From the NCBI GenBank assembly GCA_963703745.1, contig CAVPFL010000005.1:682001-746000 (forward strand): a stretch of 64,000 nt of DNA, written 5' to 3'. The DNA comes from AP-15 sp963703745. Its GTDB lineage: Bacteria > Pseudomonadota > Alphaproteobacteria > ATCC43930 > CGMCC-115725. Under the pieces are notes generated by a model, which searched no databases, was not told the origin of the DNA, and worked only from the letters and a program-made list of their open reading frames with translations. A program made the position numbers and the translations under genes. Position 1 is the first letter of the stretch. Every line of letters starts with the position of its first letter. This document shows, in pieces, positions 52,490 through 61,284 of this stretch.

Positions 52490-54076
52490 ATGTCGGGCCA
52501 CCGCTCCTCGAAGCAGCAGACCACGGTGCGGGAAGCGGTCTTTGATCTATTCCGCGCCTTCGGGACGACCACCATCTTCGGCAACCCCGGATCGACCGAA
52601 CTGCCGATGTTCCGCGATTTCCCCACCCATTTTCGCTATGTGCTGGCGCTGCAGGAAATAGTCGCGGTCGGCATGGCGGATGGCTATGCTCAGGCGACCG
52701 GCAATGCCGGGCTGGTGAATCTGCATTCCGCCACCGGTCTCGGTCACTCCCTGGGTGCGGTATTCACCGCCCATAAGAACCAGACGCCGCTGGTGATCAT
52801 TGCCGGTCAGCAGGCGCGCTCGATCCTGCCTTTCGAGCCCTTCCTGTTCGCCGAAAGGGCGACCGAGTTCCCGCGGCCTTATGTCAAATGGAGCTGCGAG
52901 CCGGCACGGGCCGAGGATGTCCCGACGGCGATCGCGCGCGCCTATTACACGGCGATGCAGCCGCCGCGCGGGCCGACCTTTGTCTCGGTCCCGGTCGACG
53001 ATTGGGACCGGCTGTGCGATCCGCTCGAGCCGCGCCAACTCGGGAAGCTCGTGCGCGGCGATCCGGAGCTAATCGCCGCGGTGGCCGAGGCGCTGAGTGC
53101 CTGCGCGCACCCGGCCTTTGTCGTCGGTGCGGCGGTGGCGCGCGACGATGCCTGGGAGGAGGTCGTGGAACTCGCCGAGCGGCATCGAGCGAGGGTGTGG
53201 GCGGCACCGAATTCGGGCCGCAACAGCTTCCCCGAGGACCACCCGCTATTCGCCGGCTTTCTCGCCGCCGATCGCGAGAAGATCGTCAAGAGCCTCGCCG
53301 GGCATGACCTGATCCTGGTGCTCGGCGCGCCGGCCTTCACCTATCATGTCGAGGGCTTCGGTCCGCATATTCCGGAGGCCGCCCGGCTATACCTCCTGGT
53401 CGACGATCCGGCGGTTGCCGCCTGGGCTCCAACCGGCGCCGCTGTGGTGACCAATCTAAAGGCGGGTATCCGCGATCTCCTGGAGGGGCCAGAGCCCCGG
53501 CCCCGCGCGATCCCCGGCGGGCGTGAGCCGAGCGTTCGGATCTCGGGTCCGGGTCTGACCGACGCCTATCTGATGCAGCAGGTCGCTGTTTTGCGGCCTG
53601 CAGGCAGCGTCATCGTCGAGGAAGCGCCGAGCAGCCGCAGCGCGATGCATGATCATCTGCCGATCGTCGACCGCGACGGGTTCTATACTTGTGCCAGCGG
53701 CGGTCTCGGGCATGGGTTGCCGGCGGCGATCGGCATCGCGCTGGCCCGCCCGCGCGAGAAGGTCATCGCATTGCTCGGCGACGGCTCCAGCATGTACGCG
53801 ATCCAGGGGCTGTGGACAGCAGCTCAGCTCGGACTTGGCGTCACCTTTGTGATCATCAAGAACCGGCGCTACGAGGCACTCGTCAATTTCGGCCGTTACT
53901 TCGGATTGCAAAGCACCGTCGGTACCAGCCTGCCCGACATAGATTTCTGCGCATTAGCCCGGGGCCAGGGCGTCAAGGCGCTCGCGGTCGACCGCCTGGA
54001 GGCACTCGACGACGCGCTGCGTACCGCCTTCGCCAACCTCACGAAGCCCACCCTGGTCGAGGTGGCCGTCGATTGA
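52490..54076 (+). CDS. Benzoylformate decarboxylase-like TPP enzyme
   Basis: A 528-residue thiamine-diphosphate enzyme. The catalytic set of Pseudomonas benzoylformate decarboxylase is conserved: Ser35 in FGNPGSTELP, Glu56 in ALQEIVAV, His79 in LVNLHSATGLGHSLG and His286 in GAPAFTYHVEGFG. The TPP-binding motif is ALLGDGSSMYAIQGLWTAAQ. The expected reaction is decarboxylation of an aryl-glyoxylate to an aldehyde, as in mandelate breakdown. No mandelate racemase or dehydrogenase gene is adjacent. ATG 52490 follows AGGAGGAG. Some acetolactate-synthase-like paralogues also have these residues. Confidence 0.83.
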   Translation: MSGHRSSKQQTTVREAVFDLFRAFGTTTIFGNPGSTELPMFRDFPTHFRYVLALQEIVAVGMADGYAQATGNAGLVNLHSATGLGHSLGAVFTAHKNQTPLVIIAGQQARSILPFEPFLFAERATEFPRPYVKWSCEPARAEDVPTAIARAYYTAMQPPRGPTFVSVPVDDWDRLCDPLEPRQLGKLVRGDPELIAAVAEALSACAHPAFVVGAAVARDDAWEEVVELAERHRARVWAAPNSGRNSFPEDHPLFAGFLAADREKIVKSLAGHDLILVLGAPAFTYHVEGFGPHIPEAARLYLLVDDPAVAAWAPTGAAVVTNLKAGIRDLLEGPEPRPRAIPGGREPSVRISGPGLTDAYLMQQVAVLRPAGSVIVEEAPSSRSAMHDHLPIVDRDGFYTCASGGLGHGLPAAIGIALARPREKVIALLGDGSSMYAIQGLWTAAQLGLGVTFVIIKNRRYEALVNFGRYFGLQSTVGTSLPDIDFCALARGQGVKALAVDRLEALDDALRTAFANLTKPTLVEVAVD

Positions 54077-54116
54077 GATTGCACGTTAACTCCATCCCCT
54101 CCTCCTACGGGGATCT

Positions 54117-54368
54117 TCAGCCCGGGAGGGCACCAGCAAACTCCGCGACGTGCCCGGCGGCCTCGTAAGGCTTCTCCACCAGGAGCTCGTGACCACAGTC
54201 CAACTCTACCACCTTGCTCCCCGGATAATTGGCAGCGATCGCCCTTTGCACATCAGGGCCCAGCAGCTTGTCGGCTTTGCCGGCCAAGACCAAGGTCGGT
54301 GTCACCGGTGATCGGCCCCTGATCCGATCCTCGAACGAGGTCGACAGCATGCGCAGGGTGGCTTCCAG
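54117..54368 (-). pseudogene. C-terminal remnant of an alpha/beta hydrolase
   Basis: About 83 residues of an alpha/beta hydrolase end at a stop at 54117-54119. TPTLVLAGKADKLLGPDVQR is the strand with the acidic triad position, and VVELDCGHELLVEKPYEAAG carries the catalytic His. The other two-thirds, including the nucleophile elbow, are missing. At about 54368 the homology ends abruptly where another gene's fragment begins on the opposite strand, so this is a rearrangement junction. Confidence 0.8.
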
Positions 54369-54745
54369 GCCGCCAGGAGGAGCTCGAACTGCTTCTGCGC
54401 CGATGGGAGCGCGCTAAGACCAGCGCAGGCCAGGTCGTCCTGATTTCCGGCGAGCCGGGCCTTGGGAAATCGCGTATCGTTGTCGCTCTGCAAGATCATT
54501 TGCGGGCGGATCCGAGCGGCTTCGCGCCGGATCACTGGCTCCAAATGTCGCTCGATCAAGCACGCGAGCACGGCGAAAAATTTGCCGAGCTGCGTGCGGC
54601 CCACGATTTGGCAATGCCTCATGCGCGTCGCGGTGAGCGTCACCTGGCGCGGGACCTTCTCGAAGCGGTTTGCGAGGGCTTTATCGGGGGCTCAGAAAAC
54701 CCTGATCTGCAACAGGCTAGAGCCCTTCTCACCGAGCTAACGTGA
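54368..54745 (+). pseudogene. Fused remnant of a class-3 adenylate-cyclase-like ATPase/TPR protein
   Basis: The frame opens with GRQEELELLLRRWERAKTSA and a Walker A, VVLISGEPGLGKSRIVVALQ, from the AAA ATPase module typical of large adenylate-cyclase/ATPase/TPR proteins. After LRADPSG it passes into the normal far C-terminus, EHGEKFAELRAAHDLAMPHA and QARALLTELT, ending at TGA 54743-54745. Several hundred residues between these parts are missing. No start codon or cyclase domain is present. It is an internally deleted remnant that abuts the hydrolase remnant. Confidence 0.8.
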
Positions 54746-54798
54746 TCGGCCGCGCCGCACGCCCTATCAGCTGGCAAGCCGACCCACTCGTAGACGAT

Positions 54799-56301
54799 TC
54801 ACTCGTAGACGAACGAACCGTCTTCGAGGTCGGCGGCGGGAAACTGGTCCTTCTCAGTCCAATAATCCTGGGTGTGCTGCCATTCGGGCTTGTCGCCGCG
54901 CTTTGGCAGCAGATGCATGCCGCGCATCACATAGCCCGGGTTGAAGTTCTCCGGATCGATCCAAGGTAGGAGCGGCATGTCCGCGTCCTCGGGGCGGAGG
55001 ATCGGGGTCACCTGCCGCGCGCCCTCTTGCTTCATGTGTTTGAGCAGGCGGCACACAAAATCGGCGACGAGGTCCGCTCGCAAGGTCCAGCTGGCCCGGA
55101 AATAGCCGAAGACCCAGGCCATGTTGGGCACCCCGGTGAACATCATGCCGCGATAAGTAACCGTGTCGGAGAAGACCAGCGGATCGCCGTCGATGGTGAA
55201 GTCGATGTCGCCGAGCACATTGAGATTGAAGCCGGTGGCCGTGACGATGATGTCGGCTTCGAGGACCCTGCCGGACCTCAGCAGGATGCCGGTCTCGGTG
55301 AAGCTCTCGATCTCGTCGGTGACGACCGATGCCTTGCCGGCGCGGATCGCCTCCAGAAAGTCGCCGTCGGGCACAAAGGCGATGCGCTGCCGCCACGGCC
55401 GGTAGCGCGGCGTGAAATGGGTCGCGAGATCATAGTCGGGCCCTAGATGGGCGCGAACCCCGGCGAGCAGCTCCTGCTTGACGGCCTCCGGCTCGGCGAA
55501 CGATCGGCGGGTGAACACGGACTGCTCGTGCAAGATCTTCCGGCGCACGATCTCGTGGATCCATGTCTCGTCGATGTCGAGCGCGCGCAATTCGTCGGCG
55601 ATCGGGACCGCATTGCGGCCGGTCCGGAAAAAAGTCGGCGATCGCTGCAGCATCGTTACATGGCCGCACTCGGCCGCGATCGCCGGGATCAATGTCGCCG
55701 CCGTCGCGCCCGAACCGATGACGACGACCGTCTTCCCGGTGTAGTCGACATCCTCCGGCCAATTCTGCGGGTGAACGATCCGCCCTTTGAAGTCCTTCAT
55801 TCCGGGCCATTCGGGCGTATAACCCTCGGAATGACGGTAGTAGCCCTGGCACATCCACAGAAAATTGGCAGCGATCCGCACCGCCTCGCCGGTATCGGTC
55901 CGCATACCTTCGAGGGTCCAGAGCTTGTCGCTGCTCGACCAGCGGGCCGAGGAGATTGTGTGCCGATAGCGGATATGGCGGTCGAGACCGTTCTCGGCGA
56001 TGACTTCGCCCATGTAGTCGAGGATCTCGGCTCTGGTCGCGATCGGCGCGCTGGTCCACGGTTTGAAGCGATAACCAAAGGTGTAGAGGTCGCTGTCGGA
56101 GCGCGTACCCGGGTAGCGGTGCGTGAGCCACGTGCCCCCGAAGCTCTCCTGCGTCTCGAGCACGACAAAGCTCGTGCCGGGGCACTGCTTGGTGAGATGA
56201 TAGGCACTACCGACCCCGGAGATGCCGGCCCCGACGATCACGACGTCGAAGTGCTCGGCCTTCTGCGGTGCGGCTTTGGCGAGTATTGTCATCTCGGTCA
56301 T
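54799..56301 (-). CDS. Flavin monooxygenase, Baeyer-Villiger type
   Basis: A 500-residue FAD/NADPH monooxygenase. The FAD-binding Rossmann motif is DVVIVGAGISGVGSAYHL, the type-I Baeyer-Villiger fingerprint FKGRIVHPQNWP fits FxGxxxHxxxWP exactly, and the NADPH-binding motif is VVVIGSGATAATLI. EADIIVTATGFNLNVLGD is the usual C-terminal ATG-type motif. Such enzymes insert oxygen into ketones or oxidise heteroatoms. ATG 56301 (MTEMTILAKAAP) is taken as start rather than 56511. It is divergent from the UDG gene. Confidence 0.9.
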   Translation of the reverse strand: MTEMTILAKAAPQKAEHFDVVIVGAGISGVGSAYHLTKQCPGTSFVVLETQESFGGTWLTHRYPGTRSDSDLYTFGYRFKPWTSAPIATRAEILDYMGEVIAENGLDRHIRYRHTISSARWSSSDKLWTLEGMRTDTGEAVRIAANFLWMCQGYYRHSEGYTPEWPGMKDFKGRIVHPQNWPEDVDYTGKTVVVIGSGATAATLIPAIAAECGHVTMLQRSPTFFRTGRNAVPIADELRALDIDETWIHEIVRRKILHEQSVFTRRSFAEPEAVKQELLAGVRAHLGPDYDLATHFTPRYRPWRQRIAFVPDGDFLEAIRAGKASVVTDEIESFTETGILLRSGRVLEADIIVTATGFNLNVLGDIDFTIDGDPLVFSDTVTYRGMMFTGVPNMAWVFGYFRASWTLRADLVADFVCRLLKHMKQEGARQVTPILRPEDADMPLLPWIDPENFNPGYVMRGMHLLPKRGDKPEWQHTQDYWTEKDQFPAADLEDGSFVYE

Positions 56302-56335
56302 CGGGTACCGTCTCGATTTGTGGTGGAATTTGTAG

Positions 56336-57043
56336 ATGCGCTCTCTGGCCGGGCCTGGCTTGGATGAATATGGCGCACTGGTGGCGAGGCGCAAAGCATG
56401 TCGGATTTGCGTCGAAGGCAGCCCGGGGAAGATCCGCAGCTGTGCCGAATTCGATTTTGATCCCGACGTCGTCAGCCATTGGGAGCTGTGGCTCGGCCAC
56501 CAGAGGCCCAAATTGCTGGCTGTCGGTCAGGATTTCGGCAATGTCGGCTATTTCGTCCGCAACCGCGGCCGCGACGACCCGAACAACAAGACCAACGACA
56601 ATCTGCGGAAACTGCTTACAGAGTCCGGGTTCAATGTGACCCCGCCGCGGGAATTTGACGGCAACACGCCGGTGTTCCTGACCAACTCCATCCTCTGCAT
56701 CAAAGAGGGCCCGATGGATGGAGCTATTCGCTCGAGCTGGGTCGAGGCTTGCGCCGACCGGCACCTGGGCCCCCTGGTTCGTTACTTGAAACCGCCGGTC
56801 GTTGTCGGCATGGGGAGTTGCGGTTGGCGGGCCGTGCGGCGGGTGTTCGATTTGGCGGACGCGCCCGCGCGCATTTCGCAGGCCGCCGGCTTGTCATGGA
56901 ACGCGGCGGATGGAACTCGCGTCTTCGCGGTCGGCCACCCTGGCCCGCAGGGACTGACCAACCGGCCGTGGCGGCAGCAAGTCACCGACTGGCGGCGGGT
57001 CGGCGAGGCCGTGTCCGCGGTCACGGGCTGGCGGCGATCATGA
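56336..57043 (+). CDS. Uracil-DNA glycosylase family protein
   Basis: A 235-residue protein of the uracil-DNA glycosylase superfamily. It shows LLAVGQDFGNVGYF (motif 1 like GQDPG), FLTNSILCIKEG, PPVVVGMGSCGWRAVRRVF and the late motif FAVGHPGPQGLTNRPWRQQV (HPGP in place of HPS/HPSP). It has an N-terminal cysteine pair ACRIC, which with another Cys could hold an iron-sulfur cluster as in family 4/5 enzymes, but the set is incomplete. It probably removes uracil or deaminated bases. The last 4 bp overlap the GNAT gene. Confidence 0.78.
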   Translation: MRSLAGPGLDEYGALVARRKACRICVEGSPGKIRSCAEFDFDPDVVSHWELWLGHQRPKLLAVGQDFGNVGYFVRNRGRDDPNNKTNDNLRKLLTESGFNVTPPREFDGNTPVFLTNSILCIKEGPMDGAIRSSWVEACADRHLGPLVRYLKPPVVVGMGSCGWRAVRRVFDLADAPARISQAAGLSWNAADGTRVFAVGHPGPQGLTNRPWRQQVTDWRRVGEAVSAVTGWRRS

Positions 57044-57510
57044 CCGACCCTAGCATTCGACTGGCGCGGATCGACGAAGCACCCGGGCTGTCGGAGCTGT
57101 GTGTCCGATCAAAAGCATCCTGGGGCTACGACGAGGCGTTCATGGCGCTGGCGCGGGTTGTCCTGCAGGTGAACCCGGAGCAAATCGCAGCAGGCGATGT
57201 GTGGGTGGCAACCGGCGCCGATGGAGAAGTCGCGGGCATGGTGGCGCTCGGGCCGAGCGAGCAGGTGGACACGCTCGATCTGGACAAGCTCTTCGTCGAG
57301 CCCCAGCGGATCCGCGACGGTGTTGGTCGTCTGCTGATCGGGGAGGCGATCGCTGAAGCCCGGCGCCGGGGCGCGAAGCGGCTAACTATCCTCTCCGATC
57401 CCTACGCGGCGGGTTTCTACGAACGCAATGGTGCGCGACTGATCGGCCAGGCGCCCTCCGACGCGATACCCGGCCGGTCGGTGCCGCTTTATGAAGTAAG
57501 GCTCGATTGA
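57040..57510 (+). CDS. GNAT family N-acetyltransferase
   Basis: A 156-residue acetyltransferase. IRLARIDEAPGLSELCVRSK, VWVATGADGEVAGMVAL, the acetyl-CoA-binding segment LDLDKLFVEPQRIRDGVGRL, and DPYAAGFYERNGARLIGQAP are the GNAT hallmarks. The substrate is unknown. ATG 57040 overlaps the UDG stop (ATGA), so it is translationally coupled to the glycosylase; a functional link is possible but unproven. Confidence 0.87.
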   Translation: MTDPSIRLARIDEAPGLSELCVRSKASWGYDEAFMALARVVLQVNPEQIAAGDVWVATGADGEVAGMVALGPSEQVDTLDLDKLFVEPQRIRDGVGRLLIGEAIAEARRRGAKRLTILSDPYAAGFYERNGARLIGQAPSDAIPGRSVPLYEVRLD

Positions 57511-57579
57511 TCCTGTGCCGGAGCCGTGGTTTTGGATCGTCAGGCCGAGCGCCTTGGCGGCTCTTAGCCCGTTTTGCCC

Positions 57580-58875
57580 TCACGCCCGTTCTGCGATCTC
57601 GGCGATCCTCCGGAATGTCAACACACGGCGGCGGTTCGCCTCCGGGAGCTTCGCGATATCGGCCTCCGTCAGCGCGATCGTGTTGCCATAGGCCTGGTAT
57701 GTCGGGATCTCGGCATCGGGTGGAGAAGGCATCGCTCGTTTGCGCGCAAAGGCTGCCTCGATCGCTGGCCCCAGTTCCGCAAGCTTCCGCGCCTCGCGCT
57801 GAGCTTCGTTCTCTCGGAACTCCGGCATGACTTCTGCGGCAAAGAGCTCGAGAGCTTCGCAGATGTGTTCGTGCCGGTTCTTCCCGCCTTGCTGGATAAA
57901 TATCGTCTGGTCCACGCCGGCATCCTGGAAAGTGCGCAGCGAGTGGCGCAGCTCCGCGGGCGTGCCGATGCATCCGGTGCCTCCGCCGAGCACCTCGGTG
58001 CCGAGTTGATCGCGCACCGCCAAATAGCGGTTCCAAATGTTGGTGCGACCAGGCGTGTGCTTGCCGAAGACATAGTGATGGGCCAGTGCAAACTGAAAGA
58101 AGCGGAATCCATCCGTGCCTCGACGCCGAGCCTCTTCCGCGTCGGCGTGGCACGAAAAGCCGGTGACCATGGCGATGTTCGGGTTGACCGCGTGACCGAT
58201 CGGCACGCATTCATGTCGGAATGTTTCATAATAATCCGCTACCCAGTGCCGAGCCTCCGCAGGATCAATGAAGGCAAAGGTGAGCGCGCCGATCCCCAGC
58301 TGTGCGGCCAGATGAATGGTCTCCCTATTCGAACAGGCCACCCAAATCGGCGGGTGGGGCTTTTGTACGGGCTTGGGGAGCACGTTGCGCGCGGGCATCG
58401 CGAAGTATTTGCCGGCGAAGCCCGGGTAGGGGTCCATAACCATCATATTGGCGACCTGTTCGACGGTCTCCCGCCACATCGCACGACGCTCAGCCGGGTT
58501 TACGCCAAACCCTTCGAGTTCCGCCCGTGACGCGGATTCCCCCGTCCCCCAGTCAACTCGGCCGCCGGAGACCAAATCGAGGGTCGCTACACGCTCAGCG
58601 ACGCGCGCGGGGGGGTTGTATCCCGGCGGCATCAAGACGATGCCATGTCCGAGGCGGATGCGCCGCGAACGCTGGGACGCGGCGGCGAGGAACACCTCCG
58701 GGGCCGACGAATGCGAGTATTCCTCAAGGAAGTGGTGCTCCACCTCCCAGGCATAGTCGATGCCCAGGCGGTCCGCCAGCTCGACCTGATCCAGCGCGTT
58801 CTGGAAGAGGCGGAGTTCGGCGCCTGGCTCCCAGGGACGCGGCAGCTGGTGCTCATAGAAGATCCCGAATTTCAT
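57580..58875 (-). CDS. LLM-class flavin-dependent oxidoreductase (second)
   Basis: A 431-residue luciferase-like monooxygenase. Sequence: MKFGIFYEHQLPRPWEPGAE, DYAWEVEHHFLEEYSHSSAP, RRIRLGHGIVLMPPGYNPPA, LDLVSGGRVDWGTGESASRA and TIFIQQGGKNRHEHICEALE. The EHHF active-site His is conserved. It needs reduced FMN from a reductase, which is not adjacent. Start ATG 58875 follows AAAGGAGCGAGC. It ends 69 bp beyond the convergent GNAT gene. Confidence 0.88.
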   Translation of the reverse strand: MKFGIFYEHQLPRPWEPGAELRLFQNALDQVELADRLGIDYAWEVEHHFLEEYSHSSAPEVFLAAASQRSRRIRLGHGIVLMPPGYNPPARVAERVATLDLVSGGRVDWGTGESASRAELEGFGVNPAERRAMWRETVEQVANMMVMDPYPGFAGKYFAMPARNVLPKPVQKPHPPIWVACSNRETIHLAAQLGIGALTFAFIDPAEARHWVADYYETFRHECVPIGHAVNPNIAMVTGFSCHADAEEARRRGTDGFRFFQFALAHHYVFGKHTPGRTNIWNRYLAVRDQLGTEVLGGGTGCIGTPAELRHSLRTFQDAGVDQTIFIQQGGKNRHEHICEALELFAAEVMPEFRENEAQREARKLAELGPAIEAAFARKRAMPSPPDAEIPTYQAYGNTIALTEADIAKLPEANRRRVLTFRRIAEIAERA

Positions 58876-59084
58876 GCTCGCTCCTTTGCCGGCCTCGCCC
58901 TACGTGGGCGGCACGCCGAAGAGGTTATGCAATATTGCACGTCGCTGCTCCACCTCTGGCCAAAGCCGCCTCCCGATTAGGGAAAAAAATCGCAGCGATG
59001 CGGGGGTCGCTTGCAGTCATGTGTCCGGCCGGTTGATGCAGTCTGGCGGACTTCTGACCCTGAGGGGTTCCGCGCATCGAGCCC

Positions 59085-60059
59085 TCACTCGATGACCTCG
59101 TCGGCGCGGGCGAGAATCGATGGCGGGACGGTCAGCCCGAGCGCCTTGACCGTGTTGAGGTTGACCACCAGCTCGAATGTCGTCGGCTGCTGCACGGGAA
59201 GATCGGCCGGCTTAGCGCCCTTGAGGATCCGTCCAGTGTAAATGCCGATCTGGCGATAGACAGAAGTGAGGCTCGATCCATAGCTGATCAGACCGCCGGC
59301 TGCGGCGAACTCGCGCCACTCATATATCGCGGGAACCGCGTAACGTGCCGCCAGCGCCACGAACTGCTCGCGCCGGGTGTTGAAGGACGGGTCGGTGCCT
59401 ACGACGAGCCCGCCGGCTTGCAGTTGGACCAGGGTCGCGAAGGCGGCGTCGATCTCGCCCTCGGCGCTGGCCATCAGGACCGGGAGCTGCACCCCCTTCG
59501 CGCGCGCTGCTTCCTGCACGTCGCGGATTATGGGCTCGGTATTCGGACCGTTCGGGTTCACGAGTAGGGCGATCACCCCGGCCCGGGGAACCAGCTCCGA
59601 CAGCACCTCGAGCCGCTTGGCCATCAGCTCAACGGTGAGGAGGCTGACCCCCGTGAGATTGCCGCCCGGCCGGGCGAGACTGGCGACCAGCCCCTCCCCG
59701 ACCGCGTCACCGCTGCCAAAGACGACCGGGATCGTCGAGGTTGCACTTTTCGCCGCGCGTGCCGAAGGGGGCCCGGACGCTGCGATTACGTCGACCTTGC
59801 GGCCGACAAGATCGGCGGCCAATGCGGGTAGCCGATCATAGCGACCCTCCGCCCAGCGGTATTCGATCGCCACATTTTGTCCCTCGACATAGCCGGCTTC
59901 ACTCAATCCCTGGTGGAATGCGGCTATAAACGGTGCGAACGAGCCGGGCGACCCATAGTGGAGGTAGCCAATAACCGGCATCGTCTTCTGCTGCGCGCGC
60001 AGCGCACGCGCCGCCATCATCACGCCGGCCACGAGCAGCATCAGCTCGCGGCGGTTCAT
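59085..60059 (-). CDS. ABC transporter substrate-binding protein (PF04392, TrpX-like)
   Basis: A 324-residue exported protein. The leader NRRELMLLVAGVMMAARALR is followed by VIGYLHYGSPGSFAPFIAAF, NVAIEYRWAEGRYDRLPALA, IPVVFGSGDAVGEGLVASLA, GGNLTGVSLLTVELMAKRLE and the C-terminal VPPSILARADEVIE. This family is expanded in soil alphaproteobacteria. Ligands studied in other species include aromatic amino acids, but the specificity here is unknown, and no permease gene is adjacent. A decayed relative lies at 15480-15683. Confidence 0.88.
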   Translation of the reverse strand: MNRRELMLLVAGVMMAARALRAQQKTMPVIGYLHYGSPGSFAPFIAAFHQGLSEAGYVEGQNVAIEYRWAEGRYDRLPALAADLVGRKVDVIAASGPPSARAAKSATSTIPVVFGSGDAVGEGLVASLARPGGNLTGVSLLTVELMAKRLEVLSELVPRAGVIALLVNPNGPNTEPIIRDVQEAARAKGVQLPVLMASAEGEIDAAFATLVQLQAGGLVVGTDPSFNTRREQFVALAARYAVPAIYEWREFAAAGGLISYGSSLTSVYRQIGIYTGRILKGAKPADLPVQQPTTFELVVNLNTVKALGLTVPPSILARADEVIE

Positions 60060-60306
60060 GCGATCGTCTCGTTAACTTCACCCTCAACGCTGCCCGCCCT
60101 GTCACTGTCCTTCATTGCCCGTCCCCGACGGCCCGCCAATTCGGCGCAGTTTAACCGCCACGCTGTTGCTTTCCCGTGTCATCAGCGCCGCTGGAGGCGT
60201 AATCTGTTACAAAACGGCATGGCAGGGAATTGGCGCCGGAAATGGACATGCCGCCGGGCCGGGAGTAGCCTCTCGGGCGAAGATGCGCTTGACGGGAGGG
60301 ACGACG

Positions 60307-61176
60307 ATGGCGGCACTCGACGACATCCTGGAACCGGGTCCGGCGGAACGCCTGGCGACAAATTTCGTGTTCACCGAAGGCCCGTCGTGGCACCCCGACG
60401 GCTTCTACTATTTCGTCGATATCCGCCGCAGCCTGTTATTTCGGCTGCGGCCCGGTCAGACGCCGGAGATCGTGCGCAGCGAGACCGGCGAAGGCAACGG
60501 CACGACCTTTGATCTGCAGGGCCGCCTGGTGATCTGCGAGGGCGGCAACCGCCGCGTCACCCGCATTGCGGAGGACGGCAGCGTCGCGGTGCTGATGGAC
60601 CGCTATCAGGGCAAGCGAATCAACCGCCCGAACGACGTCGTCTGCCGATCGGACGGCAGCATCTGGTTCACCGACCCCGGTCTCAGGATCCCGCTCGCCG
60701 AAAAGGAGCTCGTCCATTCCGGCGTGTATCGGATCATGCCCGACGGGACGAAGCGCCTGGTCGCCGAGTTCGAGTACCCGAATGGGCTCGCTTTCTCGCC
60801 CGACGAGCGCACCCTCTACGTCGCCAACACCCGGCAGGCGCAGTACATCCACGCGATCGAGCTCGATGCCGAGGGAGACATGGTGCGCCGACGCATCTTT
60901 GCCGATATGTCGTCCGAGGAGACCGACGGGGTGCCCGACGGCATGAAGGTCGATGTCGAAGGCCGGGTCTTCTGCACTGGCCCCGGTGGGACCTGGGCGT
61001 TCGCCCCCGATGGGTCGCGGATCGGCATCATTCGCACCCCGGAGATTCCGGCCAATTTGTGCTTTGGCGGCGCCGACCTGAAGACGATCTTCTTCACCGC
61101 CCGCACTTCCATCTACACCATGCGCAGCAAGGTCGCCGGGCAGCCACACCCGTGGTACCGCCTGAGAGCTAGATAG
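60307..61176 (+). CDS. SMP-30/gluconolactonase-family protein
   Basis: A 289-residue cytoplasmic propeller lactonase. FTEGPSWHPDGFYYFVDIRR, the metal-site loop INRPNDVVCRSDGSIWFTDP, YPNGLAFSPDERTLYVANTR and DGVPDGMKVDVEGRVFCTGP show the conserved calcium-binding Glu, Asn and Asp positions. It probably hydrolyses a sugar or related lactone. ATG 60307 follows GGGAGGGACGACG; the open frame upstream to 60115 has no homology. A dispersed repeat and an LLM gene follow. Confidence 0.88.
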   Translation: MAALDDILEPGPAERLATNFVFTEGPSWHPDGFYYFVDIRRSLLFRLRPGQTPEIVRSETGEGNGTTFDLQGRLVICEGGNRRVTRIAEDGSVAVLMDRYQGKRINRPNDVVCRSDGSIWFTDPGLRIPLAEKELVHSGVYRIMPDGTKRLVAEFEYPNGLAFSPDERTLYVANTRQAQYIHAIELDAEGDMVRRRIFADMSSEETDGVPDGMKVDVEGRVFCTGPGGTWAFAPDGSRIGIIRTPEIPANLCFGGADLKTIFFTARTSIYTMRSKVAGQPHPWYRLRAR

Positions 61177-61190
61177 ACTGACTTCGCTGC

Positions 61191-61246
61191 GTCGTCATTC
61201 CGGCGAAAGCAGGAATGCGGACCCCGGCTTTCGCCGGGGTGACGAC
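61191..61246. repeat. Dispersed palindromic repeat
   Basis: GTCGTC ATT CCGGCGAAAGC and GCTTTCGCCGG GGT GACGAC are complementary arms around a short centre. Elements with CATTCCGGCGAAAGC are common intergenic repeats in alphaproteobacteria. It lies between the SMP-30 and third LLM genes. Confidence 0.85.
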
Positions 61247-61284
61247 AGCCCTTCGATGGTCAACCCTCATAGGGGAGAACCAAA

